64,000 bases of DNA from Nocardia grenadensis NBRC 108939 (GCF_001613445.1 NZ_BDCJ01000012.1:186001-250000), one strand, 5' to 3'. Shown: positions 27,005 through 36,213, numbered from the stretch's first letter. The notes: generated from the letters alone by a model not told the origin. Program-made: numbers and translations.

Positions 27005-27457
27005 GTGACAACACGAACTTTCTCGACCGTGCTCGGCCTCGCCGCCGTGTTCCTGGCTGCCGGCGGGGCCCCCGCTGTATCTGCTGATCCGGGCGATCCG
27101 GGCGATGCACTGTGCAAGATCACCTATCCGACTCCGGACGATTTCGGTGTCACGGCCTCCAGCGCGACCTTCGCCGCGGCGGCCGGACCGGGCGCGGTCG
27201 ACCTCACCATGCTCACCGATGCCCAATCCGACGTGGACTACGAGCAGAAGTTCTGGGTGATCTGGGCCAACCTCGACACCGGCCGAAGCGGGCATGGTGA
27301 GGTGATCGCCCGGGTCCAAGGTCCCGACAATGTGCTGTCGATCCCCGGTGTGCAGACCGAGCCCGGACGTATCGCCTTTACTCTTCATGCCAGCAATCAT
27401 GGATCGGATCAGAACTACACCAACGGTGATTGCAGCGCCGAGTACACCGTGAGCTAG
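27005..27457 (+). CDS. Small secreted protein
   Basis: A 150-residue protein with a signal peptide (MTTRTFSTVLGLAAVFLAAG, cleavage near AVSA-DP) and two cysteines (DALCKITYP and GDCSAEY) likely forming a disulfide across an immunoglobulin-like beta domain. The family is not recognised. AAGGA about 7 nt before GTG 27005 supports the start. It resembles in size and style the secreted protein at 29425-29886, but I see no clear homology. Confidence 0.65.
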   Translation: MTTRTFSTVLGLAAVFLAAGGAPAVSADPGDPGDALCKITYPTPDDFGVTASSATFAAAAGPGAVDLTMLTDAQSDVDYEQKFWVIWANLDTGRSGHGEVIARVQGPDNVLSIPGVQTEPGRIAFTLHASNHGSDQNYTNGDCSAEYTVS

Positions 27458-27478
27458 ACAGTATGAGAGTGGCAGATT

Positions 27479-27509
27479 CCGGGGATCGCCGCACAGCGGC
27501 GATCCCCGG
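27479..27509. terminator. 14-bp hairpin terminator
   Basis: Perfect arms 27479-27492 and 27496-27509 flank a 3-nt loop between the converging secreted-protein and thiolase genes. Confidence 0.85.
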
Positions 27510-27571
27510 TTGCCGGCACTTGCGAGACGGAGCCTGGACCGTACGATTCCGCGCCCTCGCCCCGGAGGCAA

Positions 27572-28789
27572 TCAGCTCAGGCGTTCGATGATCATCGCCA
27601 TGCCCTGGCCGCCGCCGACACACATGGTCTCCAGACCGAATTGCTTGTCGTGGGTCTGGAGGTTGTTGATGAGGGTGGCGGTGATGCGGGCCCCGGTCAT
27701 ACCGAACGGGTGGCCCAGCGCGATGGCGCCGCCGGAGACGTTCAGTTTGTCCAGGTCCATACCCAGTTCCCGGGCCGACCCGAGGACCTGCACCGCGAAC
27801 GCCTCGTTGATCTCGTAGAGATCGATATCTCCGATGGTCTTGTCGGCCAGCTTCAGCGCCTTGCGTACCGCTTCGATCGGGCCCAGGCCCATGATCTCGG
27901 GGGAGAGGCCGGAGACACCGGTGGACACGATCCGGGCCAGCGGGGTCAGGCCCAGTTCCTTTGCCTTGGTGTCGCTCATGACGACCAGGGCGGCGGCGCC
28001 GTCGTTGAGCGGGCAGGCGTTACCTGCGGTGACCGTGCCGTCCGGGCGGAAGACCGGCTCGAGCTGAGAGATCTTCTCGTAGGTGGTGCCGGCGCGGGGG
28101 CCGTCGTCGGTGGAGACGACGCTGCCGTCGGGCAGGGTCACCGGGGTGATCTCGCGTTCGAAGAAACCGGACTTGATGGCCTCTTCGGCCCGGTTCTGCG
28201 ACCGCACACCCCAGTGGTCCTGGTCTTCCCGGGAGATCCCGGTGAACGAGGCGACGTTCTCCGCGGTCTGGCCCATGGCGATGTAGATATCGGGGATATT
28301 GTCGTCCTCGCGCGGGTCACGCCAGCTCACCCCGCCCTGCGCGGCGGTGGCGGTACGTTCCTCGGCGGTGCCGAACTGCGGGTTATGGGTGTCGGGCCAG
28401 CCGTCGGCGGTGCCCTTCGGGAACCGGGACACGGTTTCCACACCGGCGGAGATGAACGCGTGGCCCTCGCCGGCCTTGATGGCGTGGAACGCCATCCGGG
28501 TGGTCTGCAGCGAGGAGGAACAGTAGCGGTTCACCGTGGTACCGGGCATGTAGTCGTAGCCCAGCTGGGTGGCGACGACCTTGGCCATATTGAACCCGGA
28601 TTCGCCGGCGGGCTGGCCGCAGCCGAGCATCAGATCGTCGATATCGGCAGGCGACAGGGCGGGGACCTTGTCCAGCGCGGCGCGCACCATCTGCGCGGCC
28701 AGGTCGTCGGGCCGCATGCTCACCAGCGACCCCTTGTTGGCCCGGCCGATGGGGGATCGAGCAACGGAAACGATGACGGCCTCTGGCAT
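27572..28789 (-). CDS. Acetyl-CoA C-acyltransferase (thiolase)
   Basis: A 405-residue thiolase that cleaves or condenses 3-ketoacyl-CoA in fatty acid metabolism. The acylation cysteine is in NRYCSSSLQ (about residue 89), with GGAIALGHPFGMTGAR and the C-terminal cysteine/glycine loop MCVGGGQGMA completing the active site. By position next to an Rv1075c-like gene it corresponds to M. tuberculosis FadA3 (Rv1074c). AAGGAG sits 5 nt before the ATG. Chain-length preference cannot be read from sequence. Confidence 0.93.
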   Translation of the reverse strand: MPEAVIVSVARSPIGRANKGSLVSMRPDDLAAQMVRAALDKVPALSPADIDDLMLGCGQPAGESGFNMAKVVATQLGYDYMPGTTVNRYCSSSLQTTRMAFHAIKAGEGHAFISAGVETVSRFPKGTADGWPDTHNPQFGTAEERTATAAQGGVSWRDPREDDNIPDIYIAMGQTAENVASFTGISREDQDHWGVRSQNRAEEAIKSGFFEREITPVTLPDGSVVSTDDGPRAGTTYEKISQLEPVFRPDGTVTAGNACPLNDGAAALVVMSDTKAKELGLTPLARIVSTGVSGLSPEIMGLGPIEAVRKALKLADKTIGDIDLYEINEAFAVQVLGSARELGMDLDKLNVSGGAIALGHPFGMTGARITATLINNLQTHDKQFGLETMCVGGGQGMAMIIERLS

Positions 28790-28876
28790 GAGGACTCCTT
28801 TGTCGGGGAGTGTGCACGGCCGGGCCGGACACTACTCGCGGGTACGATCCCCTCGAATCTACGTCGCGCCCGGCTA

Positions 28877-29355
28877 CTAGGAAATATCCGCCGCGGCCGT
28901 ATCCCGTTCAGCGAGCGCTCTCATCAACTCGGGCAGCTCCGGGCCGCGCCGTCCACCTGCCCGGCCAACCCCTTGGAGGTGGCGCCGGAGATCGCCTTGG
29001 TGCTCAACCGGATGCGCTGCCCGGTGGCATCGGCCAGTCCGTGCGCGATGCGGACCCCGGGCACCTCGGCGGCGCTGTGGCAGCCCAGACCGGCGGCGGT
29101 GGAGTCGCCGAAGATCATCAGGTGCAGGTCGGCGTGCTCACCTGCGCGCCAGCGCTCGTACCCCAGCGGTGAGTAGATGCCGTCGGCCTCCGGGGGTTTG
29201 GAGGCGTCGCGGCCGATCATGCCGCGTGCCGTGCCCGCCTGGGTGGTGAGCAGCCGGTAGGCCGCCCAGGACGCGGTACCCGCCCCGGAGCCGACCAGAA
29301 CCGTGGCGGCGCCGGCCACCGCGGCCGTCCGCCATGCGACCCGAGTTTCGCTCAT
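28877..29355 (-). pseudogene. Truncated GDSL/SGNH esterase (Rv1075c-like)
   Basis: The first 143 codons encode the N-terminus of an SGNH hydrolase like M. tuberculosis Rv1075c: a membrane anchor, then block I LHLMIFGDSTAAGLG with the nucleophile Ser and the segment RIAHGLADATGQRIRLSTKA. The frame ends at a TGA (28924-28926) after AGQVDGAARSCPS. Another frame then reads ELPELMRALAERDTAAADIS to a stop at 28877. The GxND and DxxH blocks that supply the oxyanion hole and the catalytic Asp/His are missing. I infer an internal deletion with a frameshift. Confidence 0.75.
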
Positions 29356-29424
29356 ATGCCGGGATTTTACGAGCGGGAATGATCTCGTGCGACCGTGCGC
29401 ACCGGGACCGGTCGCGCGCGGTAT

Positions 29425-29886
29425 TCAGGCCGGGACGACGAAACTGCCGTAGGCCGGGATGCTCGCGTGGTTCGTGGTCACCACGACCTCCACCCGGCCG
29501 GGGCCGGTGTCCTGGAACAGCGAGTACTGGATGCTGCCGTAGATGCCGGTCACCACATTGTTGACGTAGGTGCCGGTGGCCCCGGTGTCGAGGTTGCGCC
29601 AGGTCACCGTGGTCAGTACCTCACACAGTGGCGCCAGCGGGTACGCGCCCGGCCCGATGCCGGCGACCGGGTTGGCCCGGACGTTCAGTACCGCGCGGCC
29701 CGGCCACTGGGGGCTCGTATCGGCCCAGGTGCGGATGCTCGTCCCGCACAGTCCGCCGTAGGTCAGCGTCGGGACGTCGGGAAACGCGATGATGGCGGCA
29801 CCTGCCGTGGCCCCGGACGCGGCCGCCAGCGCGAAGGCGGACCCGGCCAGGAGCACGGTGGCACGTGCGAGCTTCGGCAGCCTCAT
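29425..29886 (-). CDS. Small secreted protein
   Basis: A 153-residue exported protein with a signal peptide (MRLPKLARATVLLAGSAFAL, cleavage near TAGA-A). Two cysteines (GGLCGTS and APLCEVL) could pair. Beta-rich segments such as VEVVVTTNHASIPAYGSFVV end the chain. No characterised family is recognised. It occupies the place of lipU (Rv1076) in the mycobacterial order, but is unrelated to it. Confidence 0.65.
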   Translation of the reverse strand: MRLPKLARATVLLAGSAFALAAASGATAGAAIIAFPDVPTLTYGGLCGTSIRTWADTSPQWPGRAVLNVRANPVAGIGPGAYPLAPLCEVLTTVTWRNLDTGATGTYVNNVVTGIYGSIQYSLFQDTGPGRVEVVVTTNHASIPAYGSFVVPA

Positions 29887-29988
29887 AGCTCCCAGATCCT
29901 AGAGCCTCGATGGCTACGCCGTCGGATTTACGCGGTGGGTGGCGGACCACACGGAGCCCCCCGGCAACGTCTCTGCAACGATGGGGGT

Positions 29989-31380
29989 ATGCGCATTGCG
30001 GATCATGTCGTGGACCTCATCGGCAACACCCCGCTGGTCCGGTTGAACTCGGTGGTGCCCTCGGGTGCCGGGCTGGTGGCCGCCAAGATCGAGTACCTGA
30101 ACCCGGGTGGCAGCTCCAAGGACCGGATCGCGGTGAAGATGATCGAGGCTGCGGAGAAGTCCGGGCAGCTGCGTCCCGGCGGGACCATCGTCGAACCGAC
30201 TTCGGGCAATACCGGCGTCGGCCTGGCGCTGGTGGCCCAGCAGCGCGGCTACCACTGTGTCTTCGTCTGCCCGGACAAGGTCAGCGAGGACAAGCGCAAT
30301 GTGCTGCGTGCCTACGGTGCCGAAGTGGTGGTCTGCCCGACCGCCGTGCCGCCGGAGCACCCCGACAGCTACTACAGCGTCTCCGACCGCCTGGTCGAGG
30401 AGATCGAGGGCGCCTGGAAACCGAACCAGTACTCCAATCCCGGCGGCCCGGACAGCCATTACGAGACCACCGGGCCGGAGATCTGGCGCGATACCGAGGG
30501 CACGGTCACCCATTTCGTCGCCGGTGTCGGCACCGGCGGCACCATCACCGGTGTCGGCCGCTACCTCAAGGAAGTATCGGGCGGCAAGGTGAAGGTCATC
30601 GGCGCCGATCCGGAGGGTTCGGTGTATTCCGGCGGTACCGGGCGTCCGTATCTGGTCGAGGGGGTCGGCGAGGATTTCTGGCCCTCGGCCTACGACCCGG
30701 CGATCCCGGACGAGATCATCGCCGTCTCCGACGCGGATTCCTTCGATATGACCCGGCGCCTGGCCCGGGAGGAGGGGCTGCTGGTCGGTGGTTCGTGCGG
30801 GATGGCCGTGGTGGCGGCGCTCGAGGTGGCCCGGCGCGACCCGGACGCAGTCGTGGTGGTGCTGCTCCCGGACGGCGGGCGCGGCTACCTTTCCAAGATC
30901 TTCAACGACCGTTGGATGAGCTCCTACGGGTTCCTGCGCACCCCGCTCGACGGGTCGACCGCGGAAACGCTGGTCGGCGATGTGCTGCGCGGTAAGTCCG
31001 GCGAACTGCCGGATCTGGTGCACACCCATCCCTCGGAAACCCTGCGCGACGCCATCGAGATCCTGCGGGAGTACGGCGTGTCGCAGATGCCGGTCGTCGG
31101 CGCGGAACCGCCGGTGATGGCCGGCGAGGTGGCCGGCAGCGTGTCCGAACGGGATCTGCTCTCGGCGGTGTTCACCGGTCGTGCGAACCTCACCGATTCG
31201 GTGGCCCAGCACATGAGTCCGTCGTTCCCGTTGATCGGGTCGGGTGAGCCGATCTCCGCGGCCACCAAGGCGCTCTCGGATACCGATGCGCTGATGGTGG
31301 TCGAGGACGGCAAACCGGTCGGCGTGATCACCCGCCACGATCTACTCGGCTTCGTCAGCACCGATCGTGTGGTGCATTAG
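29989..31380 (+). CDS. cbs: Cystathionine beta-synthase
   Basis: It joins serine and homocysteine to cystathionine in reverse transsulfuration. The 463-residue protein has the fold II PLP domain (PLP Lys in GGSSKDRIAVKM, substrate loop PTSGNTGVGLA, phosphate cup GTGGTITGVGRYL) and a C-terminal CBS pair from about residue 335. There is no heme-binding N-terminus. Length matches the mycobacterial enzyme (464). With metB downstream it gives the transsulfuration branch. ATG 29989 has no strong ribosome site. Confidence 0.94.
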   Translation: MRIADHVVDLIGNTPLVRLNSVVPSGAGLVAAKIEYLNPGGSSKDRIAVKMIEAAEKSGQLRPGGTIVEPTSGNTGVGLALVAQQRGYHCVFVCPDKVSEDKRNVLRAYGAEVVVCPTAVPPEHPDSYYSVSDRLVEEIEGAWKPNQYSNPGGPDSHYETTGPEIWRDTEGTVTHFVAGVGTGGTITGVGRYLKEVSGGKVKVIGADPEGSVYSGGTGRPYLVEGVGEDFWPSAYDPAIPDEIIAVSDADSFDMTRRLAREEGLLVGGSCGMAVVAALEVARRDPDAVVVVLLPDGGRGYLSKIFNDRWMSSYGFLRTPLDGSTAETLVGDVLRGKSGELPDLVHTHPSETLRDAIEILREYGVSQMPVVGAEPPVMAGEVAGSVSERDLLSAVFTGRANLTDSVAQHMSPSFPLIGSGEPISAATKALSDTDALMVVEDGKPVGVITRHDLLGFVSTDRVVH

Positions 31381-31382
31381 CG

Positions 31383-31420
31383 ATCGCGTGACGCGCTGGC
31401 AATCGCGTGACGCGTTGGCA
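31383..31420. repeat. 19-bp tandem duplication
   Basis: Positions 31383-31401 and 31402-31420 are direct tandem copies with one mismatch, immediately after the cbs stop. It may be a recent slippage event or a paired protein-binding site upstream of the MscS-like gene. Confidence 0.85.
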
Positions 31421-31525
31421 ATTATTCCGCAATCACAGGTTCAACCTGCTCTACCGGGGTATAACGTGGCGTAGTGCCGTTCGTGGCAAACGCCGCGTCC
31501 GATCGGAGAGCGAAGGGAAGGGCTT

Positions 31526-32566
31526 GTGCAAACCTCAAGTTTGGCAATCGATTTCCAGCAGGGTTTCTCTGACGCGTGGAGTTCGATCGCGACATTCGTA
31601 CCCAAGCTCATCGGCTTCCTGGTCATCCTGGTCGTCGGCTGGATCATCGCCAAGGTGGTCGAGAAGATCGTCGACAAAGTGCTCGAGCGGGTCGGTTTCG
31701 ATCGGCTCGTCGAGCGGGGCGGAATCCAGCGGATGCTGGCGCGGAGTAAGTACGACGCCTCGGATCTCCTCGGGAGGCTGGCCTTCTACGCTATTCTGCT
31801 GATCGCCCTGCAGATGGGTTTCGGGGTCTTCGGACCCAACCCGGTCAGCAACCTGATCAACGGGATCGTCGCCTGGCTGCCCCGCGCGGCGGTGGCCATT
31901 CTGATCGTGGTGGTCGCGGGCGCCATCGCGCACGCGGTGAGCGATCTGGTGCGCAACGCGCTGGGCGGGTTGAGTTACGGGCCGATGATCGGCCGGATCG
32001 CGGCGGTGTTCGTCTGGGGTATCGGTATCGTCGCCGCCCTGAACCAGATCGGGGTGGCCACCACGGTCACCACACCGGTGCTGATCGCGGTTCTCGCCAC
32101 CCTGGGCGGCATCCTCGTCGTCGGTGTCGGCGGTGGTCTGGTGCGGCCGATGCAACAGCGCTGGGAGGGCTGGCTGAGCGGGCTCGAAGAGGAGATGCCG
32201 TCCGTGCGCGGTCACGCCGAGGCCTATCAGCGTGGCCGGGAGGACGCTTCGCGGGAGCGGGAGCGGATGGGTGCCCAGCAGGCGGGTCGCGGAACCACGA
32301 CCGCCGGACGCGACCCGGAGCAGTGGGACGAACCGCAGCCCGCGCACGGTGGCGGTGTCCGGCAGGAACCGGACGAGCCCGGCTACGGGCAGCGGATGTC
32401 CGGCGGCGAGTACCGGCAGTACGGCAATCCCTACCGCGGCGGCCAGGCACCTTACGGCGGCGGCGGCCAAGGGGCTTACGGAGGCGGCGGTCAGCAGCCC
32501 TATGGCGGGTACGACGAGGGTGGTCGGTCGCCCTACGGCGGTGGCGAACCGCGCCACCTGCGCTGA
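31526..32566 (+). CDS. MscS-like small-conductance channel family protein
   Basis: A 346-residue membrane protein with about five hydrophobic segments. The first, FVPKLIGFLVILVVGWIIAK, is the conserved TM-helix repeat of MscS-related proteins; a similar repeat recurs at about residues 110-135 (VAWLPRAAVAILIVVVAGAI). No full MscS beta domain is present. The last 130 residues are charged, then Gly/Tyr/Gln/Pro-rich repeats (YGGGGQ type), probably disordered and cytoplasmic. GTG 31526 has GGGAAGGG upstream. Likely an osmotic or envelope-stress channel by family. Confidence 0.8.
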   Translation: MQTSSLAIDFQQGFSDAWSSIATFVPKLIGFLVILVVGWIIAKVVEKIVDKVLERVGFDRLVERGGIQRMLARSKYDASDLLGRLAFYAILLIALQMGFGVFGPNPVSNLINGIVAWLPRAAVAILIVVVAGAIAHAVSDLVRNALGGLSYGPMIGRIAAVFVWGIGIVAALNQIGVATTVTTPVLIAVLATLGGILVVGVGGGLVRPMQQRWEGWLSGLEEEMPSVRGHAEAYQRGREDASRERERMGAQQAGRGTTTAGRDPEQWDEPQPAHGGGVRQEPDEPGYGQRMSGGEYRQYGNPYRGGQAPYGGGGQGAYGGGGQQPYGGYDEGGRSPYGGGEPRHLR

Positions 32567-32585
32567 GCGCCGCTTTTCCGGCTCT

Positions 32586-32623
32586 CTTCCGCCGTGCACC
32601 GGAGCTCCGGTGCACGGCGGAAG
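32586..32623. terminator. Perfect 38-bp palindrome, bidirectional terminator
   Basis: Arms 32586-32604 and 32605-32623 are perfectly complementary with no spacer; it lies between the converging MscS-like and DUF6401 genes. Confidence 0.85.
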
Positions 32624-32627
32624 CCGT

Positions 32628-32966
32628 TCATCCGGCCGAGTGTCCGGCCTGCAGGCAGGCTCCGGCCAGCCGCAGGTGCACCCATTCGGCGGTAGCCCAG
32701 TCGGCGGGTTCGGTGAGCGGCGTGGTCCGGTCCTCCAGCAGTCCGCGCATGTAGCCGACCACCAGGACGATCGGGGAGACCTGCCCGGCCGTATCGATCC
32801 CGAGGTCCAGAATGTCGCGGACGGCGGCGGCGTGCTGATCCAGTTGCGCGGACAGTCCCGGTAGCGCGGCGGCCGCCGCGAAAGCCGGCGCCCCGTGGGT
32901 CCGGTGGATACCCTCCAGATAGCGGCGGGCGGAGATCTCGAACACTCGGGGACCCAGGGCGAACAT
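32628..32966 (-). CDS. DUF6401-like small protein
   Basis: A 112-residue helical, Ala-rich protein (MFALGPRVFEISARRYLEGI, ALPGLSAQLDQHAAAVRDIL, YMRGLLEDR, WVHLRLAGACLQAG). It resembles actinobacterial DUF6401 proteins, which databases link loosely to natural-product loci; no such genes are nearby. A TACCAT -10 six bases upstream supports ATG 32966 over a longer frame. Family assignment is from memory and moderate. Confidence 0.65.
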   Translation of the reverse strand: MFALGPRVFEISARRYLEGIHRTHGAPAFAAAAALPGLSAQLDQHAAAVRDILDLGIDTAGQVSPIVLVVGYMRGLLEDRTTPLTEPADWATAEWVHLRLAGACLQAGHSAG

Positions 32967-32972
32967 AACCCG

Positions 32973-32978
32973 ATGGTA
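32973..32978 (-). promoter_or_regulatory. -10 box, leaderless DUF6401-like gene
   Basis: Minus-strand TACCAT ends six bases before the ATG at 32966. Confidence 0.5.
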
Positions 32979-33144
32979 ACAACTCGCCGTCATTTATCGA
33001 ATTGTGATATATCGCGCATTTATGCAGGTGGTAGCCCTGCTGCGACTCGGTCTCGGCGCCGGATCGGTCGTCCGGCCGGTTCGGTGTCGATCGCGGAATA
33101 TGGCTGCGCGCGAAATGGCACGTGGTACCCGACCACTCGTGAGG

Positions 33145-34320
33145 TCAGCGGAAAGCCGATGCGTCGGTGAGCGCCTTGCCGAGCACCAGCTGGTGGACCT
33201 CCGCGGTGCCCTCGTAGGTGAGGACCGATTCGAGGTTGTTCGCGTGCCGCAACACCGGATAGTCCAGGGTGATGCCGTTGGCGCCCAAGATGGTGCGGCA
33301 CTCACGGGCGATCGCGAGCGCCTCGCGGGTGCTGTTCAATTTGCCCGCGCTCACCTGCTCCGGGGTCAGTTCGCCGCGATCTTTCAGCCGGCCCAGGTGC
33401 AGTGCCAGTAGCTGGCCCTTGCCCAATTCCAGTGCCATATCCGCCAATTTCGCCTGAGTGAGTTGATAGGCGGCCAGCTGTTTCGCGAAAACCTCCCGGG
33501 TGCGCGAGTATTCGACGGTCGCATTCAAACAGTCGCGCGCGGCACCCAGTGCGCCGAAGATGATGCCGAATCGTGCCTCACCGAGGCAGGACAGCGGGCC
33601 CGACAGGCCGGACGCGCCCGGCAGTACCGCATCGGCCGGCAGCCGCACCTCGTCGAAATCGAGTTCGGCCGTGACCGAGGCACGTAGGGAGAGCTTCCCC
33701 CGCATTTCCCGGGCCGTGAACCCGGGCGTACCCGCGGGCACCAGGAATCCGTGCACGACATTCTTCCCACCCGTGTCGACCTGAGCCCACACCACGGCGA
33801 TATCGGCCACCGACCCGTTGGTGATCCACATCTTCGATCCGTCGAGCACCCAGTCGCCGCCGTCGCGGCGGGCCCGCGTGCGCATTCCGCCCGGGTCGGA
33901 GCCGAAATCCGGTTCGGTGAGACCGAAGCAGCCGATCGTGTGTCCGGCCGCCATATCCGGTAGCCACTGCTGCTTCTGCTCCTCGGAACCGTATTTGTGC
34001 AGGGCCGTCATCGCCAGCGATCCCTGGACCGACACCAGCGACCGGAGTCCGGAGTCGGCGGCCTCCAATTCCTGGCAGGCCAGCCCGTACGCGGTGGCCG
34101 GCAGGCCGGCGCAGCCGTAACCCTCCAGATGCATCCCGAGTACGCCCAGTTTCCCGAGTTCTGGCGCGATATCGCGCACCGGGAATTCCCCGGCCTCGAA
34201 CCACTCCGCGATATGCGGCCGGATATGCCGGTCGGTGAAGGCCGCGACGGTATCCCGGATCTCCCGTTCCTCCCCGGTCAGCAGTGAATCTGTGGCGAAC
34301 AGTTCGGCGACGGTCAGCAT
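33145..34320 (-). CDS. Acyl-CoA dehydrogenase, glutaryl-CoA type
   Basis: A 391-residue FAD-dependent acyl-CoA dehydrogenase. It has the FAD/substrate loop GCFGLTEPDFGSDPGGM, WITNGSVADIAVVWA, and catalytic Glu in LTYEGTAEVHQLVLGKAL. The EGT motif and overall pattern are nearest to glutaryl-CoA dehydrogenase-like enzymes such as mycobacterial FadE7, so lysine/tryptophan catabolism is possible but not proven. It is leaderless by a TACCCT -10 six bases upstream, and divergent from metB. Confidence 0.88.
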   Translation of the reverse strand: MLTVAELFATDSLLTGEEREIRDTVAAFTDRHIRPHIAEWFEAGEFPVRDIAPELGKLGVLGMHLEGYGCAGLPATAYGLACQELEAADSGLRSLVSVQGSLAMTALHKYGSEEQKQQWLPDMAAGHTIGCFGLTEPDFGSDPGGMRTRARRDGGDWVLDGSKMWITNGSVADIAVVWAQVDTGGKNVVHGFLVPAGTPGFTAREMRGKLSLRASVTAELDFDEVRLPADAVLPGASGLSGPLSCLGEARFGIIFGALGAARDCLNATVEYSRTREVFAKQLAAYQLTQAKLADMALELGKGQLLALHLGRLKDRGELTPEQVSAGKLNSTREALAIARECRTILGANGITLDYPVLRHANNLESVLTYEGTAEVHQLVLGKALTDASAFR

Positions 34321-34326
34321 GGTCTC

Positions 34327-34332
34327 AGGGTA
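34327..34332 (-). promoter_or_regulatory. -10 box, leaderless acyl-CoA dehydrogenase gene
   Basis: Minus-strand TACCCT ends six bases before the ATG at 34320. Confidence 0.5.
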
Positions 34333-34425
34333 ATCGTCGGCGGCCGGCGCGCGGACGTCTCGGACCAGGCGCGAGCCTGCTCACAGGAAGGCCGCCCGGC
34401 GTGCGGTCACGGCGCGTCCGACCTC

Positions 34426-34431
34426 TAGGGT
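34426..34431 (+). promoter_or_regulatory. metB -10 box (leaderless)
   Basis: TAGGGT ends six bases before the ATG at 34438; no ribosome site is present. Confidence 0.6.
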
Positions 34432-34437
34432 GGTGGT

Positions 34438-35580
34438 ATGAGCGAACTGGGATTCACCACCAGGGCTGTGCACGCCGGTTACGATCCCGACCCCCGGACC
34501 GGTGCGGTCAATGTGCCCATCTATGCCAGTTCCACCTTCGCCCAGGACGGGGTGGGTGGACTGCGGGACGGCTATGAATACGCCCGCACCGGCAACCCCA
34601 CCCGGACGGTGCTGGAGGCCAATCTGGCGTCCCTCGAAGTCGGCCGCTACGGCCGGGCATTCGCCTCGGGGATGGCCGCCACCGACTGTGCGCTGCGCGC
34701 GATGTTGCGGCCGGGCGACCATATCGTCATTCCCGACGACGCCTACGGCGGCACCTTCCGGCTGATCGACAAGGTGTTCACCGAATGGGGCATCGAGCAT
34801 TCCCCGGCCGCGGTCACCGATATCGACGCGATGCGCGCCGCGATACGCCCGAACACGAAACTCATCTGGGTGGAATCGCCCACCAACCCGCTGCTCAATA
34901 TCGGCGATATCCCGGCGCTGGCCGATATCGCGCATACCTCGGGCGCCAAACTGGTCGTCGACAACACCTTCGCCACTCCGTACCTACAGCAGCCGCTGCT
35001 GCTCGGTGCCGATGTCGTGGTGCATTCGACGACGAAGTACCTCGGCGGGCACTCCGATGTCATCGGTGGCGCGCTCATCACCGACGACGCCCAGCTCGAC
35101 TCGGCCTTCGCCTTCCTGCAGAACGGCGCCGGCGCGGTACCCGGCCCCTTCGACGCCTACCTCACGATGCGCGGCACCAAAACGCTCGCCCTGCGGATGG
35201 ACCGGCACTGCGACAACGCCGAGACCCTGGCCGAGTTCCTGTCCCGGAATCCCGCGATCAGCCATGTGATCTACCCGGGGCTGCCCGACCACCCCGGCCA
35301 CGCCGTCGCCGACAAGCAGATGCGGCGGTTCGGCGGAATGATCTCGGTGCGGCTGGCCGGTGGCCCCGACGCCGCCCGCGATCTGTGCTCGCGGACGAAA
35401 GTGTTCACACTCGCCGAATCACTGGGCGGAATCGAGTCGCTGATCGAACATCCCGCGGCCATGACCCATGCCTCTACAGCAGGGTCGCTTTTGGAAGTGC
35501 CCGGTGATCTGGTAAGGCTGTCAGTGGGCATCGAGGACATCAGCGATCTGCTGGCCGACCTCGAGCAAGCCCTGAGCTGA
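34438..35580 (+). CDS. metB: Cystathionine gamma-synthase
   Basis: A 380-residue fold I PLP enzyme of the Cys/Met metabolism family. The PLP lysine is in VVHSTTKYLGGHSDVIGGAL; other marks are YARTGNPTRTVLEANLASLE, the start TRAVHAGYDPDPRTGAVNVP and SLGGIESLIEHPAAMTHAS. In mycobacteria the equivalent gene (Rv1079) is metB, forming cystathionine from O-acyl-homoserine and cysteine; gamma-lyase activity cannot be excluded. Synteny between cbs and greA supports the name. Confidence 0.93.
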   Translation: MSELGFTTRAVHAGYDPDPRTGAVNVPIYASSTFAQDGVGGLRDGYEYARTGNPTRTVLEANLASLEVGRYGRAFASGMAATDCALRAMLRPGDHIVIPDDAYGGTFRLIDKVFTEWGIEHSPAAVTDIDAMRAAIRPNTKLIWVESPTNPLLNIGDIPALADIAHTSGAKLVVDNTFATPYLQQPLLLGADVVVHSTTKYLGGHSDVIGGALITDDAQLDSAFAFLQNGAGAVPGPFDAYLTMRGTKTLALRMDRHCDNAETLAEFLSRNPAISHVIYPGLPDHPGHAVADKQMRRFGGMISVRLAGGPDAARDLCSRTKVFTLAESLGGIESLIEHPAAMTHASTAGSLLEVPGDLVRLSVGIEDISDLLADLEQALS

Positions 35581-35627
35581 CCCCGCCGGGGCACCACCGA
35601 GAATTCGGGAGACAGGCAGGACATGAA

Positions 35628-35665
35628 CGAGCGGCCGTATCCGGGAAAACGGATGCGGCCGCTCG
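35628..35665. terminator. Hairpin between metB and greA
   Basis: Arms 35628-35643 and 35650-35665 pair over 16 bp with one G-U and a 6-nt loop, between converging genes. Confidence 0.85.
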
Positions 35666-35718
35666 CGTCGTCATACGGTCCGGTATCGGCGGAGTGCGCC
35701 GCGACCGGACCGGTGGTC

Positions 35719-36213
35719 TCAGCTGTGGTAGGGCTCGGCGCTGACCAGCGTCACCTTCATGAGGTTGCCGTTGGGCAGGGTGTATTCGCGGGTCTCGCCG
35801 ACCTTCGCGTCGATCAGCGCCCCGCCGAGCGGGGAACTGGGCGAGTAGGTCTCCAGGTCGGGGTTGCCCAGGCCCTCTTCGCGGGTCGCGATGAGGAAGG
35901 TCTCGGTATCGGACTCGTCACCGTCGTAGTAGACCTTCACCACGGACCCGGGCAGCGCGACACCGGACTTGGTGGGCGCCACGCCGACCTTGGCATTGTT
36001 CAGCAGTTCCTGCAGCTGCCGGATCCGAGCCTCCTGCTGGCCCTGTTCCTCGCGCGCCGCGTGGTAGCCGCCGTTCTCCTTGAGGTCGCCTTCTTCGCGG
36101 CGCTCGTTGATCTCGGCGGCGATGACCGGACGATTGGCGATGAGCGCGTCGAGTTCGCTCTTGAGCCTGTCGTGCGACTCCGGGGTCAGCCAGGTCACTT
36201 GGGTCTCAGTCAT
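35719..36213 (-). CDS. greA: Transcription elongation factor GreA
   Basis: A 164-residue protein that rescues backtracked RNA polymerase by stimulating transcript cleavage. The N-terminal coiled coil carries the acidic tip [20 protein letters not shown], and the C-terminal FKBP-like domain ends [20 protein letters not shown] and [11 protein letters not shown]. It is almost identical in layout to mycobacterial GreA. ATG 36213 has GGAG 8 nt upstream. A -10-like element about 220 bp upstream suggests a long leader. Confidence 0.96.
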   Translation of the reverse strand: MTETQVTWLTPESHDRLKSELDALIANRPVIAAEINERREEGDLKENGGYHAAREEQGQQEARIRQLQELLNNAKVGVAPTKSGVALPGSVVKVYYDGDESDTETFLIATREEGLGNPDLETYSPSSPLGGALIDAKVGETREYTLPNGNLMKVTLVSAEPYHS

